From: an uncultured Bacilli bacterium
GTDB taxonomy: Bacteria; Bacillota_I; Bacilli_A; RF39; UBA660
Assembly (NCBI GenBank): GCA_947591565.1
Contig: CANQDH010000026.1
Coordinates: 1-10,732 of the forward strand
Length of the DNA stretch: 10,732 bases
Reading direction: 5' to 3'
Below, piece after piece: positions 1-5,979 of the stretch. The notes under the pieces are model-generated. The model did no database searches. It had not been told where the DNA came from and saw only the letters and a program-made list of their open reading frames with translations. The number at the start of each line of letters is the position of its first letter. The first letter of the stretch is position 1. A program made the translations under genes and the position numbers.

Positions 1-21
1 TAAAAAAAGTTCAAAAACGTC

Positions 22-50
22 TTGATTTTCATATGATAATACTGTATAAT
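22..50 (+). promoter_or_regulatory. Sigma-A type promoter of the S10-spc operon
   Basis: A -35 box TTGATT (22-27, four of six consensus bases) is followed after exactly 17 bp by a perfect -10 box TATAAT (45-50). The first 20 bases upstream are A-rich and could act as an UP element. Transcription would begin near 56-58, giving a leader of about 128 nt before rpsJ. It is the only promoter-like pair seen in non-coding sequence here, and since later gaps are 26 nt or less it probably drives the whole gene series. The start point is inferred from spacing. Confidence 0.8.
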
Positions 51-56
51 TTTGAA

Positions 57-185
57 TGTGTGATGCGCGTTGATGTGTGAGGTTGCCGATACGCCAGGTT
101 AAGTTGTAAGAAAAAATAACCTAAATATCGGGTTTTTACACGGAGCATGTCTATACAGGAGATATAGGCGAGAGGAGGAAAAAAG
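57..185 (+). promoter_or_regulatory. 5' leader of the S10 operon transcript, possibly structured
   Basis: This untranslated stretch lies between the predicted transcription start and rpsJ. AGGTTA (96-101) can pair with TAACCT (117-122). CCTA (120-123) plus TATC (126-129) can pair with GATATAGG (161-168), leaving AA 124-125 bulged; this second stem uses the same CCT bases, so the two exclude each other. GCGT (67-70) can also pair with ACGC (91-94). The second stem ends five bases before the rpsJ Shine-Dalgarno sequence AGGAGG (173-178). Operon leaders of this kind often bind a ribosomal protein for feedback (L4 in E. coli), but I do not recognise a named leader family and no such binding can be shown from sequence alone. 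Confidence 0.4.
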
Positions 186-494
186 ATGGCAACAACAAAG
201 GTTAATATCAAATTGAGAGGCTTTGAACACAAAAGTGTTGACTTAGCTTGCGCTAAAATAGTTGAAACAGTTAAAAGAACCGGAGGCGAAGTTAGCGGAC
301 CAGTTCCACTACCAACTGAGGTTGAAAAAATTACTATTTTAAGAGCTGTTCACAAAGACAAAGATTCTCGTGAACAATTTGAAAAAAGAACACACAAAAG
401 ATTAATTGTTATCAATAATCCTAGCAAGGAAACGATAGATGCTATTACGCATTTAGATATTCCAAGCGGTGTTGATATCAAAGTAAATTTATAG
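186..494 (+). CDS. rpsJ: 30S ribosomal protein S10
   Basis: S10 sits in the head of the small subunit and, as NusE, also joins NusB in transcription antitermination. The 102 residues match the usual Firmicutes length. Core motifs are clear: KIVETVKRTG (24-33), SGPVPLPTE (37-45), DSREQFEKRTHKRL (60-73) and a C-terminal PSGVDIKVNL. AGGAGG lies 7 nt before the ATG. The N-terminal third is more diverged than in Bacillus (RGFEHKSVDLAC where KAYDHRxxDQSA is common). The tip of the long loop reads HKDKD (56-60), so residue 58 is Asp where Staphylococcus and Bacillus have Tyr. This is the first gene of the operon, directly behind the leader. Confidence 0.98.
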   Translation: MATTKVNIKLRGFEHKSVDLACAKIVETVKRTGGEVSGPVPLPTEVEKITILRAVHKDKDSREQFEKRTHKRLIVINNPSKETIDAITHLDIPSGVDIKVNL

Positions 495-506
495 GAGGAA
501 AGAAAT

Positions 507-1271
507 ATGAAAGGAATCTTAGGTCGTAAAATAGGAATGACTCAAGTTTTTACTAAGTCAGGTAAATTGATTCCTGTAACTGTTATTTCTATTGAACCAA
601 ATATTGTTACACAAATTAAAACAAAAGAAAATGATGGTTATGAGGCAATTCAAGTTGGCTTTGGCAATTTGAGAGATAAATTAGCGACAAAAGCATCAAT
701 GGGTATTACAAATAAAGCAGGTACTACACCTAAGCGCTTCTTTAGAGAATTTAGGGGAGTAAACATTAATGATTATACTGTAGGTAAAGAAATTAAGGCT
801 GATATTTTTACTGAAGGCGAAATGGTTGACGTAACAGGCGTTACAAAAGGTAAAGGCTTTGAAGGCGTTATTAAACGTCATAATCAAAGTAGAGGACCTA
901 TGGGTCATGGTTCACAATATCATAGATCACCAGGTTCTATGGGTACAATGAGACCAATGCGTGTTTTAAAAGGTAAAAACTTACCAGGACATATGGGATG
1001 TGAAACAGTTACAATTCAAAATTTAAGTATTGTTAGTATTGATTTAGAAAATAACTGCATTTTAGTTAAAGGAAATGTTCCAGGTGCTAAAAATGCTCTA
1101 GTTATGATTAGAACAGCTGTAAAAAATGCTGACAAAGTTAACAATATGGAAGAATTAATTTGTTACGATGTAACTGAAGAAGCTGAGTCTAAAGATGAAA
1201 AAGTAGAAGAAAAGGCTGAAGCCGAAACTGAAACTGTAGAAACAGCTGAAGCTGAAACGGCTGAAAATTAG
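507..1271 (+). CDS. rplC: 50S ribosomal protein L3 with acidic C-terminal tail
   Basis: L3 is an early-assembly large-subunit protein whose loop reaches toward the peptidyl transferase centre. Residues 1-208 are a normal L3: MKGILGRKIGMTQVF at the start, TKGKGFEGVIKRH (113-125), the long loop GSQYHRSPGSMGTMRP (135-150) with VLKGKNLPGHMG (153-164), and VPGAKNALVMIRTAVK (191-206). The protein then continues about 45 residues beyond the usual end of roughly 209. The last 30 are almost all Glu, Ala, Thr and Lys with repeated ETxE/AEAE units. The Shine-Dalgarno AGGAGG overlaps the rpsJ stop codon. The gene ends in two consecutive in-frame TAG codons (1269-1274), which argues the tail is not a simple read-through or frameshift. 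Confidence 0.97.
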   Translation: MKGILGRKIGMTQVFTKSGKLIPVTVISIEPNIVTQIKTKENDGYEAIQVGFGNLRDKLATKASMGITNKAGTTPKRFFREFRGVNINDYTVGKEIKADIFTEGEMVDVTGVTKGKGFEGVIKRHNQSRGPMGHGSQYHRSPGSMGTMRPMRVLKGKNLPGHMGCETVTIQNLSIVSIDLENNCILVKGNVPGAKNALVMIRTAVKNADKVNNMEELICYDVTEEAESKDEKVEEKAEAETETVETAEAETAEN

Positions 1272-1283
1272 TAGGAGGTACAT

Positions 1284-1907
1284 ATGGAAAAAATACAAGT
1301 ATTAAATACTAAAGGCGAAAAAGTTAATGACATTAAATTAAACAAAGACGTTTGGGCAATTACACCAAATGACAGCGTTTTATATGATGCCTTAACACTT
1401 ACAAGAAATTCTTTAAGACAAGGAACAGCTGATACTAAAACACGCTCAGAAGTAAGTGGTGGAGGAAGAAAACCATGGAAACAAAAAAGAACAGGTCGTG
1501 CTAGACAAGGATCTACAAGAGCACCACACTGGCCAGGTGGAGGAATCGTTTTTGGACCACATCCAAGAAGTTACTCTACGAAAATGAACAAAAAAGAAAG
1601 AAGATTAGCGTTAAAATCAGCTTTATCATACAAAGCTATCGAAAGCAAATTAGTCGTTATTGATAGTTTAGATATTACTGATTCAAAAACAAAAACAATG
1701 GTTAATCTTTTAAATGATTTAAAATTAACAGGAAACATTTTAATTGTGACTGATAATTTAAATGAAAACATTATTTTAGCATCTCGTAATTTAGCAAATG
1801 TTATTTTACTTGAAGCAGGAGAAATCAACACATATGATGTCATCGCTGCTGATGTAATGGTAGCAACCGAAGGTGCTATTAAGAAAATAGAGGAGGCGCT
1901 TGTTTAA
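1284..1907 (+). CDS. rplD: 50S ribosomal protein L4
   Basis: L4 binds 23S rRNA domain I, and its extended loop lines the narrowest part of the peptide exit tunnel. In many gamma-proteobacteria it also represses its own operon; nothing here proves that role. At 207 residues it has normal bacterial length. The tunnel loop is clear: GGGRKPWKQKRTGRARQGST (59-78), then PGGGIVFGPHPRSY (84-97), and the C-terminal half follows with KKERRLALKSALS. Arg69 stands where the macrolide-related loop usually has the first Gly of KGTGRAR. A strong AGGAGGT precedes the ATG. The stop codon shares its last A with the rplW start (TAATG), which suggests translational coupling. Confidence 0.97.
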   Translation: MEKIQVLNTKGEKVNDIKLNKDVWAITPNDSVLYDALTLTRNSLRQGTADTKTRSEVSGGGRKPWKQKRTGRARQGSTRAPHWPGGGIVFGPHPRSYSTKMNKKERRLALKSALSYKAIESKLVVIDSLDITDSKTKTMVNLLNDLKLTGNILIVTDNLNENIILASRNLANVILLEAGEINTYDVIAADVMVATEGAIKKIEEALV

Positions 1908-2188
1908 TGAATAGTTACAGAGATATTATCAAAGGACCAATCATTACTGAAAAGACTTCTACTTTAAAACAAAATGAAAACTCTATTACATTTAGTGTAG
2001 ATGTTAAAGCAAATAAAGTGCAAATTAAACAAGCTATTGAAAAAATATTCAATGTTAAAGTTGAAAGTGTCAATACCATCAATGTTAGACCAAAGAAAAA
2101 AAGAGTTGGTCGATATGTTGGTCAAACTAATAAAGTTAAAAAAGCAATTGTTAAGTTAAAAGAAGGAAGTTCAATCGAACTTAACTAA
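1907..2188 (+). CDS. rplW: 50S ribosomal protein L23
   Basis: L23 lies at the mouth of the exit tunnel and is the docking site for trigger factor and signal recognition particle. The 93 residues show the family pattern: IIKGPIITEK (7-16) with the Glu of TEK at the position of the E. coli trigger-factor contact Glu18, then KANKVQIKQAIEKIFNVKVE (about 33-52), the VNTINV strand and a basic KKKRVGRYVG loop. The start overlaps the rplD stop by one base. Its AGGAGG (1891-1896) lies inside the rplD coding sequence with a spacer of 10 nt, fitting coupled translation. Length and sequence are ordinary for Bacilli. Confidence 0.97.
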   Translation: MNSYRDIIKGPIITEKTSTLKQNENSITFSVDVKANKVQIKQAIEKIFNVKVESVNTINVRPKKKRVGRYVGQTNKVKKAIVKLKEGSSIELN

Positions 2189-2200
2189 AGGAGGATATAT

Positions 2201-3031
2201 ATGCCAGTAAGAGTTTATAAACCAATGACTAATGGTTTAAGAGGAAAATCAACTCTTATTAATGATGAAATTACTAAGAGTACACCAGAAAAATCATTAG
2301 TTGTTACACTTAAGAAAAATGGTGGACGTAATAATCAAGGAAGAATAACGGTTAGACATCATGGTGGTGGAGCTAAAAGAAAATACCGTGTTATCGATTT
2401 TAAAAGAGATAAAGATGGTGTTATCGGAATAGTTGCTTCCATTGAATACGATCCAAATAGAACCGCTAACATTGCTTTAATTAATTATGCTGATGGAGAA
2501 AAGAGATATATTGTTGCTCCAAAAGGTTTAAAAGTAGGAGATAAAATTGAATCTGGAGATAGTGCCGATATCAAAATTGGTAATTGTCTACCACTTAAGA
2601 AAATTCCTGAAGGTACATTAATTCATAATATTGAATTAAAACCTGGAAAAGGCGGACAAATAGTTAGATCTGCAGGAGCTAGCGCTCAAATATTAGGTAG
2701 CGAAGGAAAGTATGTTTTAATTCGTTTAACAAGTGGAGAAGTACGTAAAGTATTAGAAACTTGCCGTGCATGTGTTGGTGAAGTTGGAAATGCTGACCAT
2801 GAACTTGTTAATTTAGGTAAAGCAGGACGTACAAGACATATGGGTATTAGACCAACTGTTCGTGGATCTGTTATGAACCCTAATGATCACCCTCATGGTG
2901 GTGGAGAAGGACGTACACCAGTTGGACGTAAAGGACCAGTTACACCTTGGGGTAAACCTGCACTTGGTTATAAAACACGTAACAATAAAAAAGCTTCAAA
3001 TAAGTTAATTGTTCGTCGTCGTAAAAAATAG
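2201..3031 (+). CDS. rplB: 50S ribosomal protein L2
   Basis: L2 is among the most conserved large-subunit proteins; it helps join the subunits and lies close to the peptidyl transferase centre. The 276 residues are full length. Visible landmarks are RITVRHHGGGAKRKYR (49-64), the YDPNRTANIALI strand, the basic region around VRKVLETCRACVGEVGN, and the C-terminal NPNDHPHGGGEGRTPVGRKG (227-246) containing the conserved His required for activity in E. coli. The end is the usual very basic KLIVRRRKK. AGGAGG precedes the ATG, 12 nt after rplW. The stop TAG is followed at once by an in-frame TGA (3032-3034), a tandem stop. Confidence 0.99.
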   Translation: MPVRVYKPMTNGLRGKSTLINDEITKSTPEKSLVVTLKKNGGRNNQGRITVRHHGGGAKRKYRVIDFKRDKDGVIGIVASIEYDPNRTANIALINYADGEKRYIVAPKGLKVGDKIESGDSADIKIGNCLPLKKIPEGTLIHNIELKPGKGGQIVRSAGASAQILGSEGKYVLIRLTSGEVRKVLETCRACVGEVGNADHELVNLGKAGRTRHMGIRPTVRGSVMNPNDHPHGGGEGRTPVGRKGPVTPWGKPALGYKTRNNKKASNKLIVRRRKK

Positions 3032-3050
3032 TGAAAGGATGGTTAAATAG

Positions 3051-3323
3051 ATGGCTAGAAGTTTAAAAAAGAAACCTTATGTTGGTGGTCATTTAATGGC
3101 CAAAATCCAAAAGGTTAATGAGTCTGGAAAAAAAGAAGTTATTAAAACATGGTCTCGCCGTTCAACCATTTATCCTGAATTTGTAGGCCATACATTTGCT
3201 GTTCACAATGGTAAAGAATTTATACCTGTATATGTAACAGAAGATATGGTTGGTCATAAATTGGGTGAATTTGCCTTAACACGTAAGTTTGGTGGACATG
3301 GCGAAAATAAAGAAAGTAAATAG
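3051..3323 (+). CDS. rpsS: 30S ribosomal protein S19
   Basis: S19 pairs with S13 in the head of the 30S subunit near the A-site tRNA and the subunit bridges. The 90 residues open with MARSLKKKPYVGGHL and carry the signature TWSRRSTIYPEFVGHTFAVHNGKEFIPVYV (about 33-62, read in two overlapping parts) and GHKLGEFALTRKFGGHG (68-84). The ribosome binding site is the weakest in the S10 part: only AAAGGAT (3034-3040) with a 10 nt spacer, and it overlaps the tandem stop of rplB, so expression may lean on coupling to rplB. Confidence 0.98.
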   Translation: MARSLKKKPYVGGHLMAKIQKVNESGKKEVIKTWSRRSTIYPEFVGHTFAVHNGKEFIPVYVTEDMVGHKLGEFALTRKFGGHGENKESK

Positions 3324-3344
3324 TTACCAGGAAGGAGGACTTAT

Positions 3345-3680
3345 ATGGAAGCTAAAGCAATCGCAAAAGAAGTTAGAATTGCTCCTCGTAAAAGTCGTTT
3401 AGTTATTGATTTAATACGTGGTAAAGATGTTATCGAAGCTGATAAAATCTTAAGTAACATAAATAAAGAAGCAGCTCGTATAATACGTAAAGTATTAACA
3501 TCTGCTACAGCAAATGCTGAAAATAATTTAAGCTTAAATAAAGAAAATTTATATGTTAAAGAAGCTTATATTAATGAAGGCAGAGTTTTAAAAAGAATGA
3601 AATTTGGATCTCGTGGACATGTTGATCCAATTAAGAAAAGAACTAGTCATATTACAGTTATTGTAAGTGAGAAAAATTAA
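3345..3680 (+). CDS. rplV: 50S ribosomal protein L22
   Basis: L22 contacts all 23S rRNA domains and sends a long beta-hairpin along the exit tunnel opposite L4. At 111 residues the length is typical. RIAPRKSRLVIDLIRGK (11-27) and the end KKRTSHITVIVSEK (97-110) are canonical. The hairpin starts with NEGRVLKRMK (77-86), but its tip, residues 87-95, reads FGSRGHVDP where bacteria usually have a form close to PRAxGRAxx, so the tunnel-facing residues are diverged. AAGGAGG precedes the ATG, 21 nt after rpsS. The identity is certain; only the loop tip is unusual. Confidence 0.98.
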   Translation: MEAKAIAKEVRIAPRKSRLVIDLIRGKDVIEADKILSNINKEAARIIRKVLTSATANAENNLSLNKENLYVKEAYINEGRVLKRMKFGSRGHVDPIKKRTSHITVIVSEKN

Positions 3681-3697
3681 GCAAAGGAGGGAATCTA

Positions 3698-4375
3698 ATG
3701 GGTCAAAAGGTTAGTCCCGTAGGACTTAGATTAGGTATTAATAAGAAATGGCAATCAAATTGGTTTGCTGATAAGAATTTCGCTGAATACTTAGAAAAAG
3801 ATAGAAAAATTCGTGAATTTCTTGATAAGCAATTAAAGGATGCTGCTGTTTCAAGCATTGTTATCGAAAGAAATAGTTCAAAAACAAATATCGTCATTAA
3901 CACTGCTAAACCAGGTGTTGTTATAGGTCATGGTGGCGATGAAATTGATAAAATGAAACAAAAATTATCAAAATTAGTAAAAGAAGATGTTCAAATATCT
4001 ATCATGGAAATTAAAAATCCAGATTTAGATGCATCTTTAGTTGCTGAAAATATAGCACATCAAATTGAAAATCGTGTTTCATTCAGAATTGCGCAAAAAA
4101 GAGCAATTAGAAATACATTAAAAGCAGGAGCTAAAGGAATTAAAACTTCTGTATCTGGTAGACTTGGTGGTGCTGATATGGCTAGAACCGAAGGATATAC
4201 AGAAGGGAATATTCCACTTCATACTTTAAGAGCTGATGTTGATTATGCACATAAAGAAGCAAATACAACATATGGTAAAATCGGTGTAAAAGTATGGATA
4301 TATAAAGGAGAAATCCTTCCTGGAAAATCAGTTAAGGGAGGCAAGACAGATGGCAGTCATTCCGAAAAACACTAA
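3698..4375 (+). CDS. rpsC: 30S ribosomal protein S3
   Basis: S3 forms part of the mRNA entry channel with S4 and S5. The 225 residues begin with MGQKVSPVGLRLG and contain a type II KH domain with the loop GVVIGHGGDEID (73-84), followed by the C-terminal domain SGRLGGADMARTEGYTEG (153-170), PLHTLRADVDYA and YGKIGVKVWIYKGEILPG. In the entry-channel helix the sequence is FRIAQKRA (129-136): the first Arg and the Lys known from E. coli (Arg131, Lys135) are kept, while the second Arg (132) is replaced by Ile131. The end of the gene overlaps rplP by 26 bp. AAAGGAGGG precedes the start. Confidence 0.98.
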   Translation: MGQKVSPVGLRLGINKKWQSNWFADKNFAEYLEKDRKIREFLDKQLKDAAVSSIVIERNSSKTNIVINTAKPGVVIGHGGDEIDKMKQKLSKLVKEDVQISIMEIKNPDLDASLVAENIAHQIENRVSFRIAQKRAIRNTLKAGAKGIKTSVSGRLGGADMARTEGYTEGNIPLHTLRADVDYAHKEANTTYGKIGVKVWIYKGEILPGKSVKGGKTDGSHSEKH

Positions 4376-4781
4376 ATATCGTAGACCACACCGCCTTCGT
4401 TATGATGGCACTAGCAAAGGAAATACATCACTACATTTTGGTGATTATGGACTTATGGCTATGGAGGGTGCATGGATTACTCAACAACAAATTGAAGCTG
4501 CACGTGTTGCTATGACACGTTATATGAAACGTGGAGGAAGAGTATGGATTAATATTTTCCCACACCTTTCATTAACAAGAATACCTCTAGAAACGCGTAT
4601 GGGTAAAGGTAAAGGTCAACCAGAATTATGGGTTGCAGTTGTCAAAAAAGGAAAAATTATGTTTGAAATAGGTGATGTTGATGAAGCAACAGCTCGTGAA
4701 GCATTAAGACTTGCTATGCATAAACTTCCAATCAAATGTAAATTTGTTTCTAAAGAAAGTGGTGAAGCTAATGAAAAATAG
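4350..4781 (+). CDS. rplP: 50S ribosomal protein L16
   Basis: L16 sits near the A and P tRNA sites of the 50S subunit and is needed late in assembly. The 143 residues show KYRRPHRLRY (9-18), the strongly conserved QIEAARVAMTRYMKRGGRVW (48-67), RMGKGKGQPELWVAVVKKGK and AREALRLAMHKLPIKCKFV near the end. The start lies inside rpsC: AAGGGAGG (4334-4341) is correctly spaced before the ATG and the protein begins at the normal family N-terminus, so the 26 bp overlap looks genuine. The N-terminal third resembles Mollicutes-like L16 more than Bacillus. It ends with tandem in-frame TAG-TGA and overlaps rpmC. Confidence 0.97.
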   Translation: MAVIPKNTKYRRPHRLRYDGTSKGNTSLHFGDYGLMAMEGAWITQQQIEAARVAMTRYMKRGGRVWINIFPHLSLTRIPLETRMGKGKGQPELWVAVVKKGKIMFEIGDVDEATAREALRLAMHKLPIKCKFVSKESGEANEK

Positions 4782-4968
4782 TGAAATTAGAGAACTAACT
4801 AATGAACAAATTTTAAAGAAAATTGATGAATACAAAGAAGAACTATTTAATTTACGTTTTAGCCAAGCTACAGGTAATCTAGAAAAACCTTCAAGAATTA
4901 GAGAATTAAGAAAATTAGTTGCACGTATGAAAACTATTTTACGTGAACGTGAACTTAAGGAAGACTAG
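4771..4968 (+). CDS. rpmC: 50S ribosomal protein L29
   Basis: L29 is a small helical-hairpin protein next to L23 at the tunnel exit. The true start is the ATG at 4771, giving 65 residues beginning MKNSEIRELTNEQ, which matches the family start. An in-frame ATG at 4711 would add 20 residues without homology, entirely inside rplP, and is rejected. The protein shows the family core ELFNLRFSQATGNLEKPSRI (24-43) and the RELRKLVARMKTILRE helix. The start precedes the rplP stop by 11 bp, with AAGTGGTGA upstream as a modest ribosome binding site, so coupling to rplP is likely. Confidence 0.96.
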   Translation: MKNSEIRELTNEQILKKIDEYKEELFNLRFSQATGNLEKPSRIRELRKLVARMKTILRERELKED

Positions 4969-4977
4969 GAGGTTAGT

Positions 4978-5244
4978 ATGGAAGAAAAAAGAAAAAGTGA
5001 ATTAATTGGTAAAGTTGTAAGCGATGGTAGTAAAGCCGATAAGACAATTAAAGTTTTAGTTGAAACTTATAAAAAAGATTCATTATATGGTAAACGTGTT
5101 AAATATTCAAAAAAATATACAGCACATGATGAAAAAAATGAAGCTAAAATCGGAGATACTGTTCGTATTGTTGAAACTAGACCATTATCAAAAACAAAAC
5201 GTTATCGTTTAGTTGAAATTATAGAAAAAGCAATTATTTTATAG
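4978..5244 (+). CDS. rpsQ: 30S ribosomal protein S17
   Basis: S17 is a primary 16S rRNA-binding OB-fold protein in the body of the 30S subunit. The 88 residues are very close to the Bacillus protein: GKVVSDGSKADKTIKVLVET (11-30), LYGKRVKYSKKYTAHDE (36-52), AKIGDTVRIVETRPLSKTKR (56-75) and a hydrophobic end. Compared with Bacillus there is a two-residue insertion in the first turn (SDGSKADKT against SDKMDKT). AGGAGGT overlaps the rpmC stop region, 9 nt separate the genes. This is the last gene of the S10 part. Confidence 0.98.
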   Translation: MEEKRKSELIGKVVSDGSKADKTIKVLVETYKKDSLYGKRVKYSKKYTAHDEKNEAKIGDTVRIVETRPLSKTKRYRLVEIIEKAIIL

Positions 5245-5270
5245 TTGCAAGCAAGTAAAGGAGGATTATT

Positions 5271-5636
5271 ATGCTTCAACAAGAAAGTCGCTTGAAAGTC
5301 GCTGATAACTCTGGTGCTAGGGAAGTAAGTATCATTAGAGTTTTAGGTGGCAGCAAGAGAAAATTTGGTAATATTGGCGATACAGTTGTTGTAACTGTTA
5401 AAAAAGCCACTCCTACAGGAACAATTCAAGCTGGAAAAGTCGTAAAAGCTGTTATTGTTAGGAGCAAATTTGGTCGAAGAAGAGAAGATGGATCATATAT
5501 AAAATTTGATGATAATGCTTGTGTTATTATTAAAGATGACAATAGTCCAGTTGGAACTCGTGTATTTGGACCAGTTGCACGTGAATTGCGTGATAATTTT
5601 ATGAAAATCGTATCACTTGCTAAAGAAGTGTTATAG
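5271..5636 (+). CDS. rplN: 50S ribosomal protein L14
   Basis: L14 binds 23S rRNA at the subunit interface and contacts the 30S subunit and the silencing factor RsfS. It is the first gene of the spc part. The 121 residues carry ESRLKVADNSGAREVSIIRV (5-24), a KAVIVRSKFGRRREDGSYI core and SPVGTRVFGPVARELRD (93-109). One residue is missing relative to the usual 122: the common RENNFMKI is RDNFMKI here. The 26 nt gap before it (5245-5270) is the largest in the operon after the leader, but it holds only the AAAGGAGG ribosome binding site and no promoter or terminator that I can see. Confidence 0.98.
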   Translation: MLQQESRLKVADNSGAREVSIIRVLGGSKRKFGNIGDTVVVTVKKATPTGTIQAGKVVKAVIVRSKFGRRREDGSYIKFDDNACVIIKDDNSPVGTRVFGPVARELRDNFMKIVSLAKEVL

Positions 5637-5653
5637 ATCTAGGAGGGAAACTC

Positions 5654-5962
5654 ATGAACTTTAAAACAGGAGATAAAGTTGTTGTCATCGCTGGTAAAGA
5701 TAAAGGAAAAGAAGGTAAAATTGTTAAAACTTTAAAAAGTGAGAACAAAGTTATCGTTGAAGGTATTAATATGGTTAAAAAGCATGTTAAACCAAATGGT
5801 AATAGTACTGGTAGCATTATAGAAATGGAAGCGCCAATTCATGCTTCTAATGTTATGATTCTTGATCCAAAAACAAATAAAAGAACCAGAATCGGACATA
5901 CAACAGATAAAAAAGGTAAAAAAGTTAGATGTACAAAAAAATCTAATGAAATAATTGGTTAA
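5654..5962 (+). CDS. rplX: 50S ribosomal protein L24
   Basis: L24 starts large-subunit assembly by binding the 5' end of 23S rRNA. The 102 residues contain the N-terminal KOW motif GDKVVVIAGKDKGKEGKIVK (6-25), the following VIVEGINMVKKHVKP (34-48) and IEMEAPIHASNVMILDP (56-72), then the basic C-terminal part with KKVRCTKKSNEIIG. AGGAGG stands in front of the start and 17 nt separate it from rplN. Length and motifs are ordinary for Firmicutes. Confidence 0.98.
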   Translation: MNFKTGDKVVVIAGKDKGKEGKIVKTLKSENKVIVEGINMVKKHVKPNGNSTGSIIEMEAPIHASNVMILDPKTNKRTRIGHTTDKKGKKVRCTKKSNEIIG

Positions 5963-5979
5963 TTGGAAGGAGGGTATAT

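Noticed and set aside
32..40. Alternative -10 box GATAAT at 35-40
   Set aside because: No -35 box lies at a suitable distance; the TATAAT at 45-50 with 17 bp to TTGATT is much better.
63..80. Five-codon mini-ORF in the leader (ATG CGC GTT GAT GTG TGA)
   Set aside because: It has no Shine-Dalgarno sequence and lies within a few bases of the predicted transcript start; a frame this short is expected by chance.
147..167. Six-codon frame ATG TCT ATA CAG GAG ATA TAG in the leader
   Set aside because: The GGAG in front of it is only one base away, too close to act, and there is no amino acid pattern suggesting an attenuator peptide.
29..232. Open frame of 67 codons on the - strand across promoter and leader
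   Set aside because: It spans the promoter, the leader and the start of rpsJ, shows no family resemblance, and has no supporting ribosome binding site that I can see.
1571..1843. Antisense open frames of 65-101 codons within rplD, rplF, secY and others
   Set aside because: They lie opposite well-supported ribosomal or SecY genes, have odd composition and no recognisable family; they are by-products of the coding strand's codon bias.
4711..4770. Longer N-terminus for L29 starting at 4711
   Set aside because: The 20 extra residues lie wholly within rplP in another frame and have no match to L29; the ATG at 4771 gives the usual start and length.
5245..5270. Possible separate spc promoter or S10 terminator in the rpsQ-rplN gap
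   Set aside because: The gap has no -10/-35 pair, no stem with a T-run, and is mostly filled by the rplN ribosome binding site.
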